A stretch of DNA of 39,948 nt from CAZBBC01 sp964489835. GTDB lineage: Bacteria > Calditrichota > Calditrichia > JAJRVZ01. Location: positions 1 through 39,948 of the forward strand of contig CAZBBC010000026.1 of the NCBI GenBank assembly GCA_964489835.1, given 5' to 3'. Below, piece after piece: positions 8,009-17,496 of this stretch. The notes under the pieces are model-generated. The model was not told where the DNA came from. It made no database searches and saw only the letters and a program-made list of their open reading frames with translations. Position 1 is the stretch's first letter. Each line of letters starts with the position of its first letter. The translations under genes and the position numbers were made by a program.

Positions 8009-11000
8009 ATGAAAATTATTAATAAAATAATTCTATTGCTCATTATTACCATCTTCCTGTTACAGGTCGATACACTTTTGGCGCAAAACGCGATCATAAA
8101 AGAGACTCTCCAGGAATTTCTTACCTATCCTTTCTCTGATCCGGATCCGGTTCCTAACATTGGCCAGATTTATCCCTATTTTCGGTTTGATGGATATGCC
8201 CATCACGGACAATCCCGTCAGTGGAAAATGGTTACCATGGAGAATCCGTACATCAAAGTTTTTATTACACCGGAGATTGGGGGAAAAATATGGGGTGCCG
8301 TTGAAAAAGCCTCCGGGCAGGCTTTTATCTATTATAACCATGTCGTAAAATTCCGGGATATTGCCATGCGCGGACCATGGACTTCCGGAGGTATCGAATT
8401 GAATTTTGGTACCATCGGTCACGCACCAACCTGTTCATCACCGGTTGATTATCTTTTGCAGGAAAATAGTGATGGCAGTGTCAGTTGTATCATCGGAGCA
8501 CTAGACCTTCCATCACGGACTGTATGGCGGGTTACCATCCGGCTACCAAAGGACAAAGCCTACTTTGAAACCGATGTCATTTGGCATAATCCCACACCAA
8601 TCAACCAGTCCTATTATCACTGGATGAATGGTGCGGCGAAAGCAGACGGAAATTTACAATTTTTCTTTCCCGGAAATAATTATATCGGTCATGGTGGACG
8701 TGCCCATTCCTGGCCCCTAAATCAGGATGGCCGTGATTTATCGTTTTATGAGAACAATAATTTCGGTTCTTATAAATCATATCATATTCTTGAGGAATAT
8801 ACGGACTATTTTGGCGGATATTGGCATAATGACCGGTTCGGATTCGGAAACTGGTCGCTCTATACAGATAAACCGGGTAAAAAATTATGGATTTGGGGGC
8901 TCTCACGTCAGGGTATGATATGGGAAAATCTATTGACTGACAAAGATGGTCAATACATTGAAATGCAATCCGGGCGATTGTTCAATCAAGCTGGTGCCTC
9001 CAGCAGCGAAACACCTTTTAAGCATCGAGCATTTATACCAAATTCGACAGATCGCTGGAGTGAAATCTGGTTTCCGGTAAAAGAGACCAAAGGAATGACA
9101 GCGGTATCACCCTACGGTGTGCTCAATATTGAACGATTGGACAGGCAATTGAATATCTACCTATGTCCTTTACAGGAAATTAATGATGAGTTGACAGTCA
9201 AAATTGATGGGAAGAAAGTATATTCAAAATTTTTCCGTTCAGAACCCTTAAAGGTTTTCATAGATTCTGTAGGTGTTGATAAATCTAATATCACAGTCAT
9301 CAGTCTCGGCAATAACAAAATTCGATATACTTCCACAGACCGGGAAGATCGAGCGCTTCATCGTCCCTTAGAAAAGATTGAGGAGTTTAACTGGCAATCG
9401 GTTCAGGGACTTGCCATGCGGGCGGAAGAATTGGCGAAGCAGCGAAACTTTGATTCTGCCCTTGAAAATTATAAAAAATGTCTTGAAAAAGATCCGGATT
9501 ATCTGGATGCATTAAACGGTCTGGCTGAATTATTTTACCGCCAGATGGACGATGAAAAGGCTCTACAGTATGCAAAACGATCACTGGCTATTGATACCTA
9601 TAATGCCAATGCTAATTTCATTTATGGCACCATCAATCGTCGCCGTGGCGATCGTGCCGATGCAAAAGACGGATTCAGTATTGCTGCGCATTCCATGCAA
9701 TACCGCTCGGCTGCCTATACACAACTGGCAGAAATGTATGCACAAGAATCCTTTTGGAGTCGGGCGGAAGAATATGCCCGGCGGGCACTGGATTATAACA
9801 AATTCAACCTCAATGCCTGGCAGGTGCTGGCAGTCTGTCATCGTAAAATGGATAGACAATCAGAAGCAAAGAATACTTTAGATGACTTATTACAAATAGA
9901 TCCTTTGAACCATTTTGCCAGGTTTGAGCAATATCTACTTGATAGTAATTTAGAAGCAAAAAATTATTTTCGAGAAATGATCCGCAACGAACTGCCGCAT
10001 GAAACCTATCTCGAACTGGCACTCACTTACTATCATATTGCCCTGGTTGAGGAAGCCATGGAAGTTTTACAGCTGGCACCGGAAAATCCGGTAGTTGAAT
10101 ACTGGCGGGCTTATTTGTATGATCGCAAAGGTGATAAAGAAAAGAGCATTAAGTGCTTAAAAAAGGCAGAAAAACAATCGCCTTACCTTATTTTTCCTTT
10201 TAGGCCCGAAACAGCAGAGGTACTGAAATGGGCGGGAAGAAATAGTGATCATTGGAAAAATAAATATTACCTTGCACTGGTCTGCTGGAATAACGGTAAA
10301 CGAGAAAAAGCCTCTGATTTATTATCATCCTGCGGTGATACACCGGATTATGCCCCCCTCTATCTTACCAGGGCTAGAATCGGTAAATTAAAAGATATTT
10401 CCCTATCAATCACAGACTGTAAGCGGGCGATTCAATTGGATAAATCCGAATGGCGGGCATGGTTGATGTTGTCCGGATTGTATCAGTCAACAGGTGATCG
10501 GCAAGCGGCGTTAACAACACTTGATTCAATCTTTCAACGATATCCTGAGGATTATCGCTTGGCAGTTCCCTACGCCAATGCATTGTATGAGTCAGAAAAA
10601 TACAGTCAATGTTTATCCGTTTTGGAAAAAACAGATGTTTTACCGTTCGAAGGAGCCGGCGGAAGTCGAAAACTTTACCATCGTGCCCATCTGATGTCTG
10701 CCATTCAAGAGTTTGAAAAAGATAAACTAACGAATGCGCTTGGACATATACAGAAAGCACGATTGTGGCCCGAGAATCTTGGTGCCGGAAAACCTTACGA
10801 TGTAGATGAACGGATGGAAGATTATATTGAAATGGTTATACGGGAGCGGCTGGAGCAGACCGGGAAATCTGATACTCTGTTTGCGAAAATCGAGAGCCAA
10901 ACGGCACAATATCAAATGGATGCAGGTACCAATCAATTAATTGGAGCACTTGCTTTAAAAAAGCGGGGCAATAATAAAGCCGCACTATCATTGTTAAATG

Positions 11001-11158
11001 ACTGGGCCACCGGATCCGATGATAAGGAATTAACCGCGTGGGTGATTACCTTATTTAAAGGACAAAATATACCGGCAGAACCGCTGCCTGAAAAGGTAAA
11101 AAATAATCCCGAGAATCGGCTTATTGTTAAAATGGTAGAGATATCTAAATTGAAATAA
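8009..11158 (+). CDS. Exported DUF5107 protein with C-terminal tetratricopeptide repeats
   Basis: The long frame opens upstream at 7937, but the ATG at 8009 gives a proper signal peptide (MKIINKIILLLIITIFLLQ...LLAQ) and 1049 residues. No strong ribosome site is seen at any candidate start. Residues about 35-430 match the DUF5107 pattern: YIKVFITPEIGGKIWGA, MRGPWTSGGIELNFG, HWMNGAAKADG and FGGYWHNDRFGFGNWS. This domain has a galactose-mutarotase-like beta-sandwich look. From about 465 to the end there are many TPR units (for example ALENYKKCLEKDPDYLDALNGLAELF). DUF5107-TPR proteins recur in polysaccharide-use loci of FCB and PVC bacteria. Carbohydrate binding or hydrolysis with TPR-mediated assembly is likely but unproven. 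The next gene starts 21 bases on, suggesting co-transcription. Confidence 0.85.
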   Translation: MKIINKIILLLIITIFLLQVDTLLAQNAIIKETLQEFLTYPFSDPDPVPNIGQIYPYFRFDGYAHHGQSRQWKMVTMENPYIKVFITPEIGGKIWGAVEKASGQAFIYYNHVVKFRDIAMRGPWTSGGIELNFGTIGHAPTCSSPVDYLLQENSDGSVSCIIGALDLPSRTVWRVTIRLPKDKAYFETDVIWHNPTPINQSYYHWMNGAAKADGNLQFFFPGNNYIGHGGRAHSWPLNQDGRDLSFYENNNFGSYKSYHILEEYTDYFGGYWHNDRFGFGNWSLYTDKPGKKLWIWGLSRQGMIWENLLTDKDGQYIEMQSGRLFNQAGASSSETPFKHRAFIPNSTDRWSEIWFPVKETKGMTAVSPYGVLNIERLDRQLNIYLCPLQEINDELTVKIDGKKVYSKFFRSEPLKVFIDSVGVDKSNITVISLGNNKIRYTSTDREDRALHRPLEKIEEFNWQSVQGLAMRAEELAKQRNFDSALENYKKCLEKDPDYLDALNGLAELFYRQMDDEKALQYAKRSLAIDTYNANANFIYGTINRRRGDRADAKDGFSIAAHSMQYRSAAYTQLAEMYAQESFWSRAEEYARRALDYNKFNLNAWQVLAVCHRKMDRQSEAKNTLDDLLQIDPLNHFARFEQYLLDSNLEAKNYFREMIRNELPHETYLELALTYYHIALVEEAMEVLQLAPENPVVEYWRAYLYDRKGDKEKSIKCLKKAEKQSPYLIFPFRPETAEVLKWAGRNSDHWKNKYYLALVCWNNGKREKASDLLSSCGDTPDYAPLYLTRARIGKLKDISLSITDCKRAIQLDKSEWRAWLMLSGLYQSTGDRQAALTTLDSIFQRYPEDYRLAVPYANALYESEKYSQCLSVLEKTDVLPFEGAGGSRKLYHRAHLMSAIQEFEKDKLTNALGHIQKARLWPENLGAGKPYDVDERMEDYIEMVIRERLEQTGKSDTLFAKIESQTAQYQMDAGTNQLIGALALKKRGNNKAALSLLNDWATGSDDKELTAWVITLFKGQNIPAEPLPEKVKNNPENRLIVKMVEISKLK

Positions 11159-11179
11159 ATAATTTGAGAGAAGATACCG

Positions 11180-13465
11180 ATGAAGTTTATGTTACTTATA
11201 TTCAGACTAATATTAATATTTTTTTTAATTAATCTTAATAATGTATCTGCTGAAGAAATCGGCGTATCCTGGGAATTTAACGAAGACGGTAATGCCGAGG
11301 GCTGGTCGATGTTATTCGGGGTGTCTGACCTGCAGGTGTCAAACGGAACCTTAAAAGCAACCGCAAGCGGTTGGTTCCCAAGTTTCGAGGGGCCGGAATT
11401 TGATATCCCGGCAGATGATTATGGCTTTATTTATATTCGGATTAAAGTAACCGGCGCATCCTCTGCCAGATTCATCTGGGAAGATAGCTTCGGGGCGACC
11501 GGCATCGTTTCATTCCCTCTTATCAATGACACCTCTTTTCATGAATATCATATTACTGTTTATCCTTTAGAGAAATGGACAGGACAAATTATAAGATTCC
11601 AGAAATTTGAGATCAGTGGATCGGCTGATATTGTTGGTACAGAAATTGAGATCGACTATATTAAAGTGATAAGTACCGGTTTTAAACCAACGGTCGCATA
11701 TTTTAAACCGTTAAGAACAGTTCTTAAACCTGGGGAAAAGATTCCGCTCCGGGCCGGTATCCGAAATGAAGGAGATTGTAAAGGTTCGCTGACAGCAGAA
11801 TTATTTTTATCCAAAAATTTTCAATTAATAGACGGCATTACTCAAATAACCATTTCCGATTTAGAACCGGACAAAATCGATTCTTTAAAATGGACCGTCA
11901 GTTGTCAGGACACCGGTCATTTTTCATTATACTTATCGATTGTTACAGCATCCGGTGATTCGAGTGAAACTATTTTGTATGTCTCTGTTACCGATCAATA
12001 TTGGCAGCAAAAGGAATTTTTTCTTAGCGCCTGGTCACCGCCCTCGGGAACAGATTCTGCCTATAATTACTATCAGGCTGCCAATTTTGATAAGGTTTTG
12101 TGGCTTCCTCCGGATCTAACCTCGGTCATGCGAGCAGAACAGTATGACATGCAGTATATATTAAGAGCAGGAAGTATTTTGGGTGAACATCGTTATCTCC
12201 GGGCAACAGAAAATATCCCGCCTGAAGAATTAACGCCTGAAGATTTATCAAAACTTGATGCAATCATCGACCCGTTTAAGGATAATGAAGCAAACTGGGG
12301 ATATTATATTACCGATGAACCGAATGCCCATGCCTTTCCGAACCTAAGTAAAGTTGTGACATATATCCGGGAAAAAGATCCGACACGTCTGAGTTTTATC
12401 AATCTTTTTCCCACTTATGCCAATGAAGAGCAACTGGGTACAGATAGCTATGAAAAACATATTGAGCAATTTATAGATATCGTTAAGCCGGAGTTACTTA
12501 GCTACGATCATTATCACTTTTTCAATGGACGTGATGGAAGTGGTTATTTCAATAACCTTGGTATCATCCGAAAGTGGGCAATAACATATGATATTCCATT
12601 TTGCAATATTATTCAGGCGATAGGATATGATGTCTTGGATTGGCGGATCCCAAATGAGAATGAACATCGCTGGCTGGTATATTCTACCCTGGCATATGGT
12701 GCAAAAGCAATCATCTGGTTTCACTGGGATCATGATTGGGGCGTGACCGGTTCCTCCGCACGTGATCAAATATTTACCTCCATTCAAAAGTTAAATAGAG
12801 AAATTAATTTGATTGGTCCGGTCCTCTTACCGCTAAAATCGGTTGCGGTTTATCATACAGGTAATATCCCATTTGGCGGTACTGCCCTGCCAACAAACGG
12901 ATTGGTTAAAAGTGCGGATAATTCTGCAAATCTTGTCGTGGGACTTTATAAGGATGAGTTTGACGGGGATTATCTGATGCTGATGAACAGAAACTACTCT
13001 GATTCTATCACATCAACAGTTACTTTGAATTACAGGTTAGATGACCTGCAAATATTTGATGTAGATTCAGGCCTATGGAAACAGAGTTTAAATTTTAGTG
13101 AAACCAAATTTGTAACCAGTCTGCGCCCAGGTGAAGGTAAATTATATAAACTTGAGGGTGGGATCACGGGTAGCTTCCGGGAGATGAATTTATCACCATC
13201 ATCCTTCGGTTTGAGACAGAACTATCCGAATCCATTCAATCCTAAAACAACAATTAATTACAAATTACCAATTACGAATTTCGTTGATCTAAGCATTTAT
13301 AACATTTTAGGTGAAAAGGTGGCAAAGCTTATTTCAGAAAGGCAGTTGGCAGGAACTTACCAGGTCGAATGGGATGCCAGTGTGTTTGCCAGTGGCGTCT
13401 ATTTATATCAATTGCGCACTGATGCAGGTTTTATCCAAACTAAAAAACTTGTTTTACTGAAATAG
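11180..13465 (+). CDS. Type IX-secreted multidomain TIM-barrel glycoside hydrolase-like protein
   Basis: The 761-residue protein starts with a signal peptide (MKFMLLIFRLILIFFLINL...SAEE). Domains in order: a carbohydrate-binding jelly-roll-like domain (about 26-165), an Ig/CARDB-like domain (about 170-275), and a TIM-barrel region (about 285-560) with YYITDEPNAH (Asp379-Glu380 as candidate acid/base) and AKAIIWFHWDHDWG. After a short beta domain comes a T9SS sorting domain in the last 80 residues, with LRQNYPNPFNPKTTINY, the SIYNILGEKV strand and GVYLYQL. The protein should cross the outer membrane and be attached to or released from the cell surface. It is the only one in the window with this tail. 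The hydrolase family is not recognised, and the substrate is presumably the same glycan as its neighbours. Confidence 0.83.
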   Translation: MKFMLLIFRLILIFFLINLNNVSAEEIGVSWEFNEDGNAEGWSMLFGVSDLQVSNGTLKATASGWFPSFEGPEFDIPADDYGFIYIRIKVTGASSARFIWEDSFGATGIVSFPLINDTSFHEYHITVYPLEKWTGQIIRFQKFEISGSADIVGTEIEIDYIKVISTGFKPTVAYFKPLRTVLKPGEKIPLRAGIRNEGDCKGSLTAELFLSKNFQLIDGITQITISDLEPDKIDSLKWTVSCQDTGHFSLYLSIVTASGDSSETILYVSVTDQYWQQKEFFLSAWSPPSGTDSAYNYYQAANFDKVLWLPPDLTSVMRAEQYDMQYILRAGSILGEHRYLRATENIPPEELTPEDLSKLDAIIDPFKDNEANWGYYITDEPNAHAFPNLSKVVTYIREKDPTRLSFINLFPTYANEEQLGTDSYEKHIEQFIDIVKPELLSYDHYHFFNGRDGSGYFNNLGIIRKWAITYDIPFCNIIQAIGYDVLDWRIPNENEHRWLVYSTLAYGAKAIIWFHWDHDWGVTGSSARDQIFTSIQKLNREINLIGPVLLPLKSVAVYHTGNIPFGGTALPTNGLVKSADNSANLVVGLYKDEFDGDYLMLMNRNYSDSITSTVTLNYRLDDLQIFDVDSGLWKQSLNFSETKFVTSLRPGEGKLYKLEGGITGSFREMNLSPSSFGLRQNYPNPFNPKTTINYKLPITNFVDLSIYNILGEKVAKLISERQLAGTYQVEWDASVFASGVYLYQLRTDAGFIQTKKLVLLK

Positions 13466-13488
13466 TCTCCAATGACGGTGCCATCATA

Positions 13489-13516
13489 GTCATTGCGAGC
13501 GTAAGCGAAGCAATCT
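13489..13516. repeat. gtcattgcgagc ... gaagcaatct dispersed repeat
   Basis: A short palindromic unit, attgcgagc followed by gcgaagcaat, lies between the T9SS hydrolase and the phosphoesterase. Near-identical units are widespread intergenic repeats in many bacterial genomes (recalled). It may fold into a small hairpin in the transcript. Confidence 0.6.
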
Positions 13517-13583
13517 ATAAAATTTTTCTGGAGCTAATGACATGATCATTCATTTATTATTATTAAAATTGAGGAAACAATCA

Positions 13584-14720
13584 ATGAGACTTACCGGACA
13601 CATCCGCTTATATTTAATCACTATCATTCTTGGAACTAATATCGTATGGGCACAAAGTGTTAAAGAAATCGCTTTTGGGCCGTATCTGCAAAACATGACC
13701 TATCGAAGTGTTACCATATGCTGGGCAACCCTGGACGGCGAATCAGAATTTACTACTCCGGATGGAAAAATTCAGACTATTCGTGAATATAAAAACCATC
13801 AGATGAAACTTTCCCGGCTCAAGGAAAAGACCGTCTATACCTATGATGTTTTAAAAAATGGCTCAGCTGAAGGGAAGGGATCTTTTAAAACATTTCCGAG
13901 AGGTATCGAGCCGTTCAACTTTGTGACATTGGGTGATACGCGGTCGCGTCATGATATTCATAAAACAATTGTTGACAGCATTATGGTTCTCAAGCCGCTG
14001 TTTATCGTTAATACAGGGGATCTGGTTAGCAATGGTGATAACATTCATGATTGGGAAAAATTTTTCGAGGTTAATCGAGATTTGATGCGCAAAATGCCCT
14101 ATTTTCCCGTTTTGGGAAATCATGAAAATGACTCGAAATACTATTATGATTTCTTCGATCTTCCCGGTAACGAGCGTTATTATCAATTCAGTGTAGGTGA
14201 TGCCCTGTTTCTTATATTGGATAGCGAGGGACCGGACTTTCACACACCGGTATATATCAGGGAAGAAAACAGAGAAGCCTTTTGGGAAAATTATAATTTG
14301 GAATATTTTAAACAAGAGAAAAAGTGGGTTGAAAATATATTAGCCCTCCATCAGGACGCCGGATATATATTTGTATTCTTTCATAAACCACTGATAAGTA
14401 TTAAAAAGAGCCGCCTTGAAGGAGCCAAATTACGCCGGGAATTTTGGGGAGATATCTTTAAGCGATATGGCGTGCAGGTAATTCTCAATGGCCATGATCA
14501 TCATTATCATCATGCCTACAGTGAAGGAACACACTATGTGACCACTGCCGGCGGAGGTGCCGGCTTATACGAGACCGATGCACCGCAGCCGGAAACAGTT
14601 ATATTTAAGAAAATCGAACATTTTGTTTCCGTGGAGGTGGGCCTGGAAACAGCCACGCTAAAAGCGATTGATATCAATGGAGAAATCATTGATTCATTTA
14701 CCGTTTCCAAACGAGAATAG
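13584..14720 (+). CDS. Exported calcineurin-like metallophosphoesterase (purple acid phosphatase type)
   Basis: The ATG at 13584, behind GAGGA, gives a signal peptide (MRLTGHIRLYLITIILGTNIVWAQ) and 378 residues. An in-frame ATG at 13542 is possible but would put residues ahead of the leader. Residues about 28-105 form a fibronectin-like N-terminal domain (FGPYLQNMTYRSVTICWAT), as in purple acid phosphatases. The two-metal site motifs follow in order: GDTR (117-120), GDLVSNG (145-151), GNHEN (178-182), His267 in FFHKPL and GHDHHYHH (303-310). It should hydrolyse phosphomonoesters or diesters in the periplasm. It could free phosphate from modified glycans, or be a general scavenging enzyme. Confidence 0.9.
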   Translation: MRLTGHIRLYLITIILGTNIVWAQSVKEIAFGPYLQNMTYRSVTICWATLDGESEFTTPDGKIQTIREYKNHQMKLSRLKEKTVYTYDVLKNGSAEGKGSFKTFPRGIEPFNFVTLGDTRSRHDIHKTIVDSIMVLKPLFIVNTGDLVSNGDNIHDWEKFFEVNRDLMRKMPYFPVLGNHENDSKYYYDFFDLPGNERYYQFSVGDALFLILDSEGPDFHTPVYIREENREAFWENYNLEYFKQEKKWVENILALHQDAGYIFVFFHKPLISIKKSRLEGAKLRREFWGDIFKRYGVQVILNGHDHHYHHAYSEGTHYVTTAGGGAGLYETDAPQPETVIFKKIEHFVSVEVGLETATLKAIDINGEIIDSFTVSKRE

Positions 14721-14721
14721 T

Positions 14722-14829
14722 AATCCTTATTACCCGGATGGCGGAGGGGACGGTAGACTGGAAGATGATGGCGCTTCCTGGTTTTTAGGATACTGGATGG
14801 GTCGATATCATGGATTTATAAGCGAATAA
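14722..14829 (+). pseudogene. Orphan C-terminal gene remnant
   Basis: Directly after the phosphoesterase stop, an open stretch with no usable start encodes NPYYPDGGGDGRLEDDG then ASWFLGYWMGRYHGFISE and a stop. The dense aromatic/glycine pattern and the normal-looking ending read like the C-terminus of a real secreted enzyme whose body has been lost. I do not recognise the family with certainty. A chance open frame is possible, but the composition argues against it. Confidence 0.45.
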
Positions 14830-14855
14830 ATCGATTTAATGGAAGGATTTACAAA

Positions 14856-17132
14856 ATGAAAGAGATTATTTCAGGAAGGATAGCATATCCAGGATTGATT
14901 TTGATATTTCTTATTTTGGCAGGTATTTGGTTTAGCAGCTGTTCGGAAAAAATTACACTGGTCACCAATGGTCACAGTGATTATGTGATCCGTATTTCCG
15001 ACAAGGCCGAACCGGCCGAAAGATATGCTGCCCGGGAGTTACAAAAATATATTTTTGCGATCAGTAATTGTAATCTTCCCATTATCAACACAAACAATAA
15101 ATCTGCTAAGATTATTCAGGTAGGCTTTACAGAAGCACCAAAATCATTACTGCAAAGCCTGAAGGTCCCTGAGTTTGGTAATGAAGAGTTTATAATTCGT
15201 TCTTCGGATAATATGTTGCTGATTGCCGGTGGGAAACCACGTGGCACCCTGTACGGCGTGCTTGCCTTTTTATCGGATCACCTGGGTTGTCGTTGGTATA
15301 CCAAAGACGTAGTAAAAATACCCCAGACGGTTGATATCACCCTCAGTAATATTGATAAAAGACAAAAACCGGTATTTGAATATCGTGAAGCCTGGTACAA
15401 GGAAGCTTATGATGCAGAATGGGCGGTGCACAACCGTTTGAATCCGGCGATTGTCGCTCCACCGGATTCTATGGGCGGCGGTTATAAGATCTATCCCTTT
15501 GTTCATACCTTTTATCAACTGGTGCCGCCGCAGAAGTATTTTAAATCCCATCCGGAGTATTTTTCAATGATCGATGGTAAACGGCAGGGACATGAAGCGC
15601 AATTGTGTCTGACAAATCCCAATGTTGTCCGAATCGCCCTGCAGACGGTCTTTCGCTGGATTGAAGAACATCCGGGAATACAGGTCATTTCTGTCGATCA
15701 GAATGACGGGGATGGCTGGTGTGAATGCCCAGTCTGTAAAAATCTGGATGATGCAGAGGGCAGTCATTCGGCGACGATTCTTAATTTTGTTAACCAAATT
15801 GCCGATTCGGTAGCCATCGTTCACCCGAATGTCAAATTGCAAACCCTCGCCTATCACTATTCTGAAATTCCGCCTAAAACCATTGTTCCCCGTCCCAATG
15901 TTATGATCCGGCTCTGTCATTATAATTATTGCAGTGCCCATCCACTGGAAGGCTGTGAGCGGGATCGTGTGTTTGTAGAGCGTCTGAATGCCTGGCGTAA
16001 GATTTCCAAACAACTAACCATATGGGATTATTTTACCGATTTTAGCCATTACCTGGTGCCCTATCCTAATTTTGAGACAATGAAACATGACGTCAGGTAT
16101 TATGCTGACCATAATTGCGTCGGTTTGTTTGCCCAGGGATGCAATGTGCCGAAAGAAGGCGGCGGTGAATTTTCTGCATTAAGGGCCTGGGTGTTTGCTC
16201 AGTTGATGTGGAATCCATACCGGGATGCTCAAACTTTGATCGATGAATTTGTTACCAATGTATATGGGGAAGCAGCACCCTTCATCCAGAGCTATATTGA
16301 ATTACTGCACAACAAAGTCAAGCCGGACAGTGTTTTTTTCAGTATTTATGCCGATCCGACCGACGGTGGATACCTGACACCTGAAGTGGTAAAAAAAGCA
16401 ACAGAATTATTTTTACAGGCAGAGAAAACAACATCCCAGGATCCAGCCCTGCTAAAACGTGTGGAACTGGCTCATTTACCCATACTTTATGCCAGATTGT
16501 ATTTCTATGCGACAGGGGGTAAAGCCTTTCTGGATAGTCAGGAAATGCCTTTAGTATTAAATAAATTTCAAAGAATAATAAAAGATAATAATATTACACA
16601 AATTGCTGAGGGTAGAGATCGTGGAAATATCAGTAAATTTATAGAAAGAGTGCAGAAACAGCAAAGATATCTGACCAATTGGTGGATCATCGGGCCGTTT
16701 GATAATCCCAATGAAAACGGCCTGAAGACAGTATATCCCCCTGAGGAGGATTTTGATACCACCGCGACTTATATCGGCAGAAATGATCAATCGATCAGAT
16801 GGCAGCATATAAATAATGATCTTTCCGGTTATATCGATTTTACTCAAATATTCAAGCAATCAGATCTTGGTGTGGCCTATGCAAAGGGTACGATTGAATC
16901 GTCTGAAGATATGGATATGAAAATCGGTATAGGAAGTAACGATGGGGCACGTTTGTGGGTAAATGGAAAACTGGTTCTGGATCACAAAATTGCCCGAAAA
17001 GCGGAACCCAGTCAGGATGTACTAACCGTGTCTCTTAAAAAGGGAAATAATTCGGTTTTATTGAAGATCGATCAGCTGGGTGGTGGCTGGGGATTTTATT
17101 TCACTGTTTTCAAGAAGAAAAATATCGAATAA
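14856..17132 (+). CDS. DUF4838 lipoprotein with GH67-type N-terminal domain and C-terminal jelly-roll module
   Basis: This is a 758-residue lipoprotein. GAAGGA lies before the ATG, and the leader ends in IWFSSC with cysteine 29. Residues about 35-155 match the GH67-like N-terminal domain (AERYAARELQKYI ... GKPRGTLYGVLAFLSDHLGCRWYT). Residues about 165-480 match the DUF4838 pattern, including LCLTNPNVV, ISVDQNDGDGWCECPVC and WDYFTDFSHYLVPYPN. From 608 to the end lies a beta-sandwich module starting NWWIIGPFDN and ending GGGWGFYF. It is about 54 percent identical, without gaps, to the end of the sulfatase at 19069. DUF4838 proteins sit in glycan-degradation loci and probably act as hydrolases, with no reaction assigned. 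Envelope-anchored action on an uronate-type polysaccharide is likely. Confidence 0.85.
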   Translation: MKEIISGRIAYPGLILIFLILAGIWFSSCSEKITLVTNGHSDYVIRISDKAEPAERYAARELQKYIFAISNCNLPIINTNNKSAKIIQVGFTEAPKSLLQSLKVPEFGNEEFIIRSSDNMLLIAGGKPRGTLYGVLAFLSDHLGCRWYTKDVVKIPQTVDITLSNIDKRQKPVFEYREAWYKEAYDAEWAVHNRLNPAIVAPPDSMGGGYKIYPFVHTFYQLVPPQKYFKSHPEYFSMIDGKRQGHEAQLCLTNPNVVRIALQTVFRWIEEHPGIQVISVDQNDGDGWCECPVCKNLDDAEGSHSATILNFVNQIADSVAIVHPNVKLQTLAYHYSEIPPKTIVPRPNVMIRLCHYNYCSAHPLEGCERDRVFVERLNAWRKISKQLTIWDYFTDFSHYLVPYPNFETMKHDVRYYADHNCVGLFAQGCNVPKEGGGEFSALRAWVFAQLMWNPYRDAQTLIDEFVTNVYGEAAPFIQSYIELLHNKVKPDSVFFSIYADPTDGGYLTPEVVKKATELFLQAEKTTSQDPALLKRVELAHLPILYARLYFYATGGKAFLDSQEMPLVLNKFQRIIKDNNITQIAEGRDRGNISKFIERVQKQQRYLTNWWIIGPFDNPNENGLKTVYPPEEDFDTTATYIGRNDQSIRWQHINNDLSGYIDFTQIFKQSDLGVAYAKGTIESSEDMDMKIGIGSNDGARLWVNGKLVLDHKIARKAEPSQDVLTVSLKKGNNSVLLKIDQLGGGWGFYFTVFKKKNIE

Positions 17133-17496
17133 ATCCAGAACTCGTAATTTAATTTGTTGCTAATTAGGAAAAGTGCATAATCCAACAATCGTATCCTCGT
17201 AGAGGATAAATTATTGTAATAAGTTGCATCAACCATTACCTCATCCTCGTAGAGGATGCATTATTGGTGGTATGAATAGATTTATTGTGAAAAATGGATA
17301 TAGTAATGAAACCAGACGTCTTTACCCAATTATACACTGACATAGTTTTTTATGAATCCTCTACGAGGATTTATATTTTTTGCTTATTTTTTTTTCTACA
17401 AAAATAAAACCTCTACGAGGTTAATAATCTAATTCGTTCTAAAGGAATGGAATTGAATCATCTATAAATAATATTAATGAAATTGGGAGAGAGAAG
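17133..17496. repeat. Intergenic BIME-like cluster of four atcctcgtagaggat palindromes
   Basis: No gene is present. atcctcgtagaggat occurs at 17193-17207 and 17243-17257. Its reverse-orientation forms are atcctctacgaggat at 17356-17370 and aacctctacgaggtt at 17408-17422. The two forward copies start 50 bases apart and the two reverse copies 52 apart. Each is a six- or seven-base stem around a three-base loop, followed on its own strand by T/A-rich sequence. The arrangement forward-forward-reverse-reverse resembles REP/BIME elements. GGGAGAGAG before 17497 is the ribosome site of the next gene. Confidence 0.75.

Noticed and set aside
13863..14315. 150-residue open frame on the minus strand
   Set aside because: It lies wholly inside the phosphoesterase, whose metal-site motifs are complete. 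The minus-strand translation has no recognisable domain or ribosome site.
15564..16013. 149-residue minus-strand frame within the DUF4838 gene
   Set aside because: The plus-strand gene is well supported by family motifs, so this is a shadow frame.
17193..17422. CRISPR array
   Set aside because: The four repeats are only 15 bases, palindromic, in two orientations and unevenly spaced, with no cas genes in the window.
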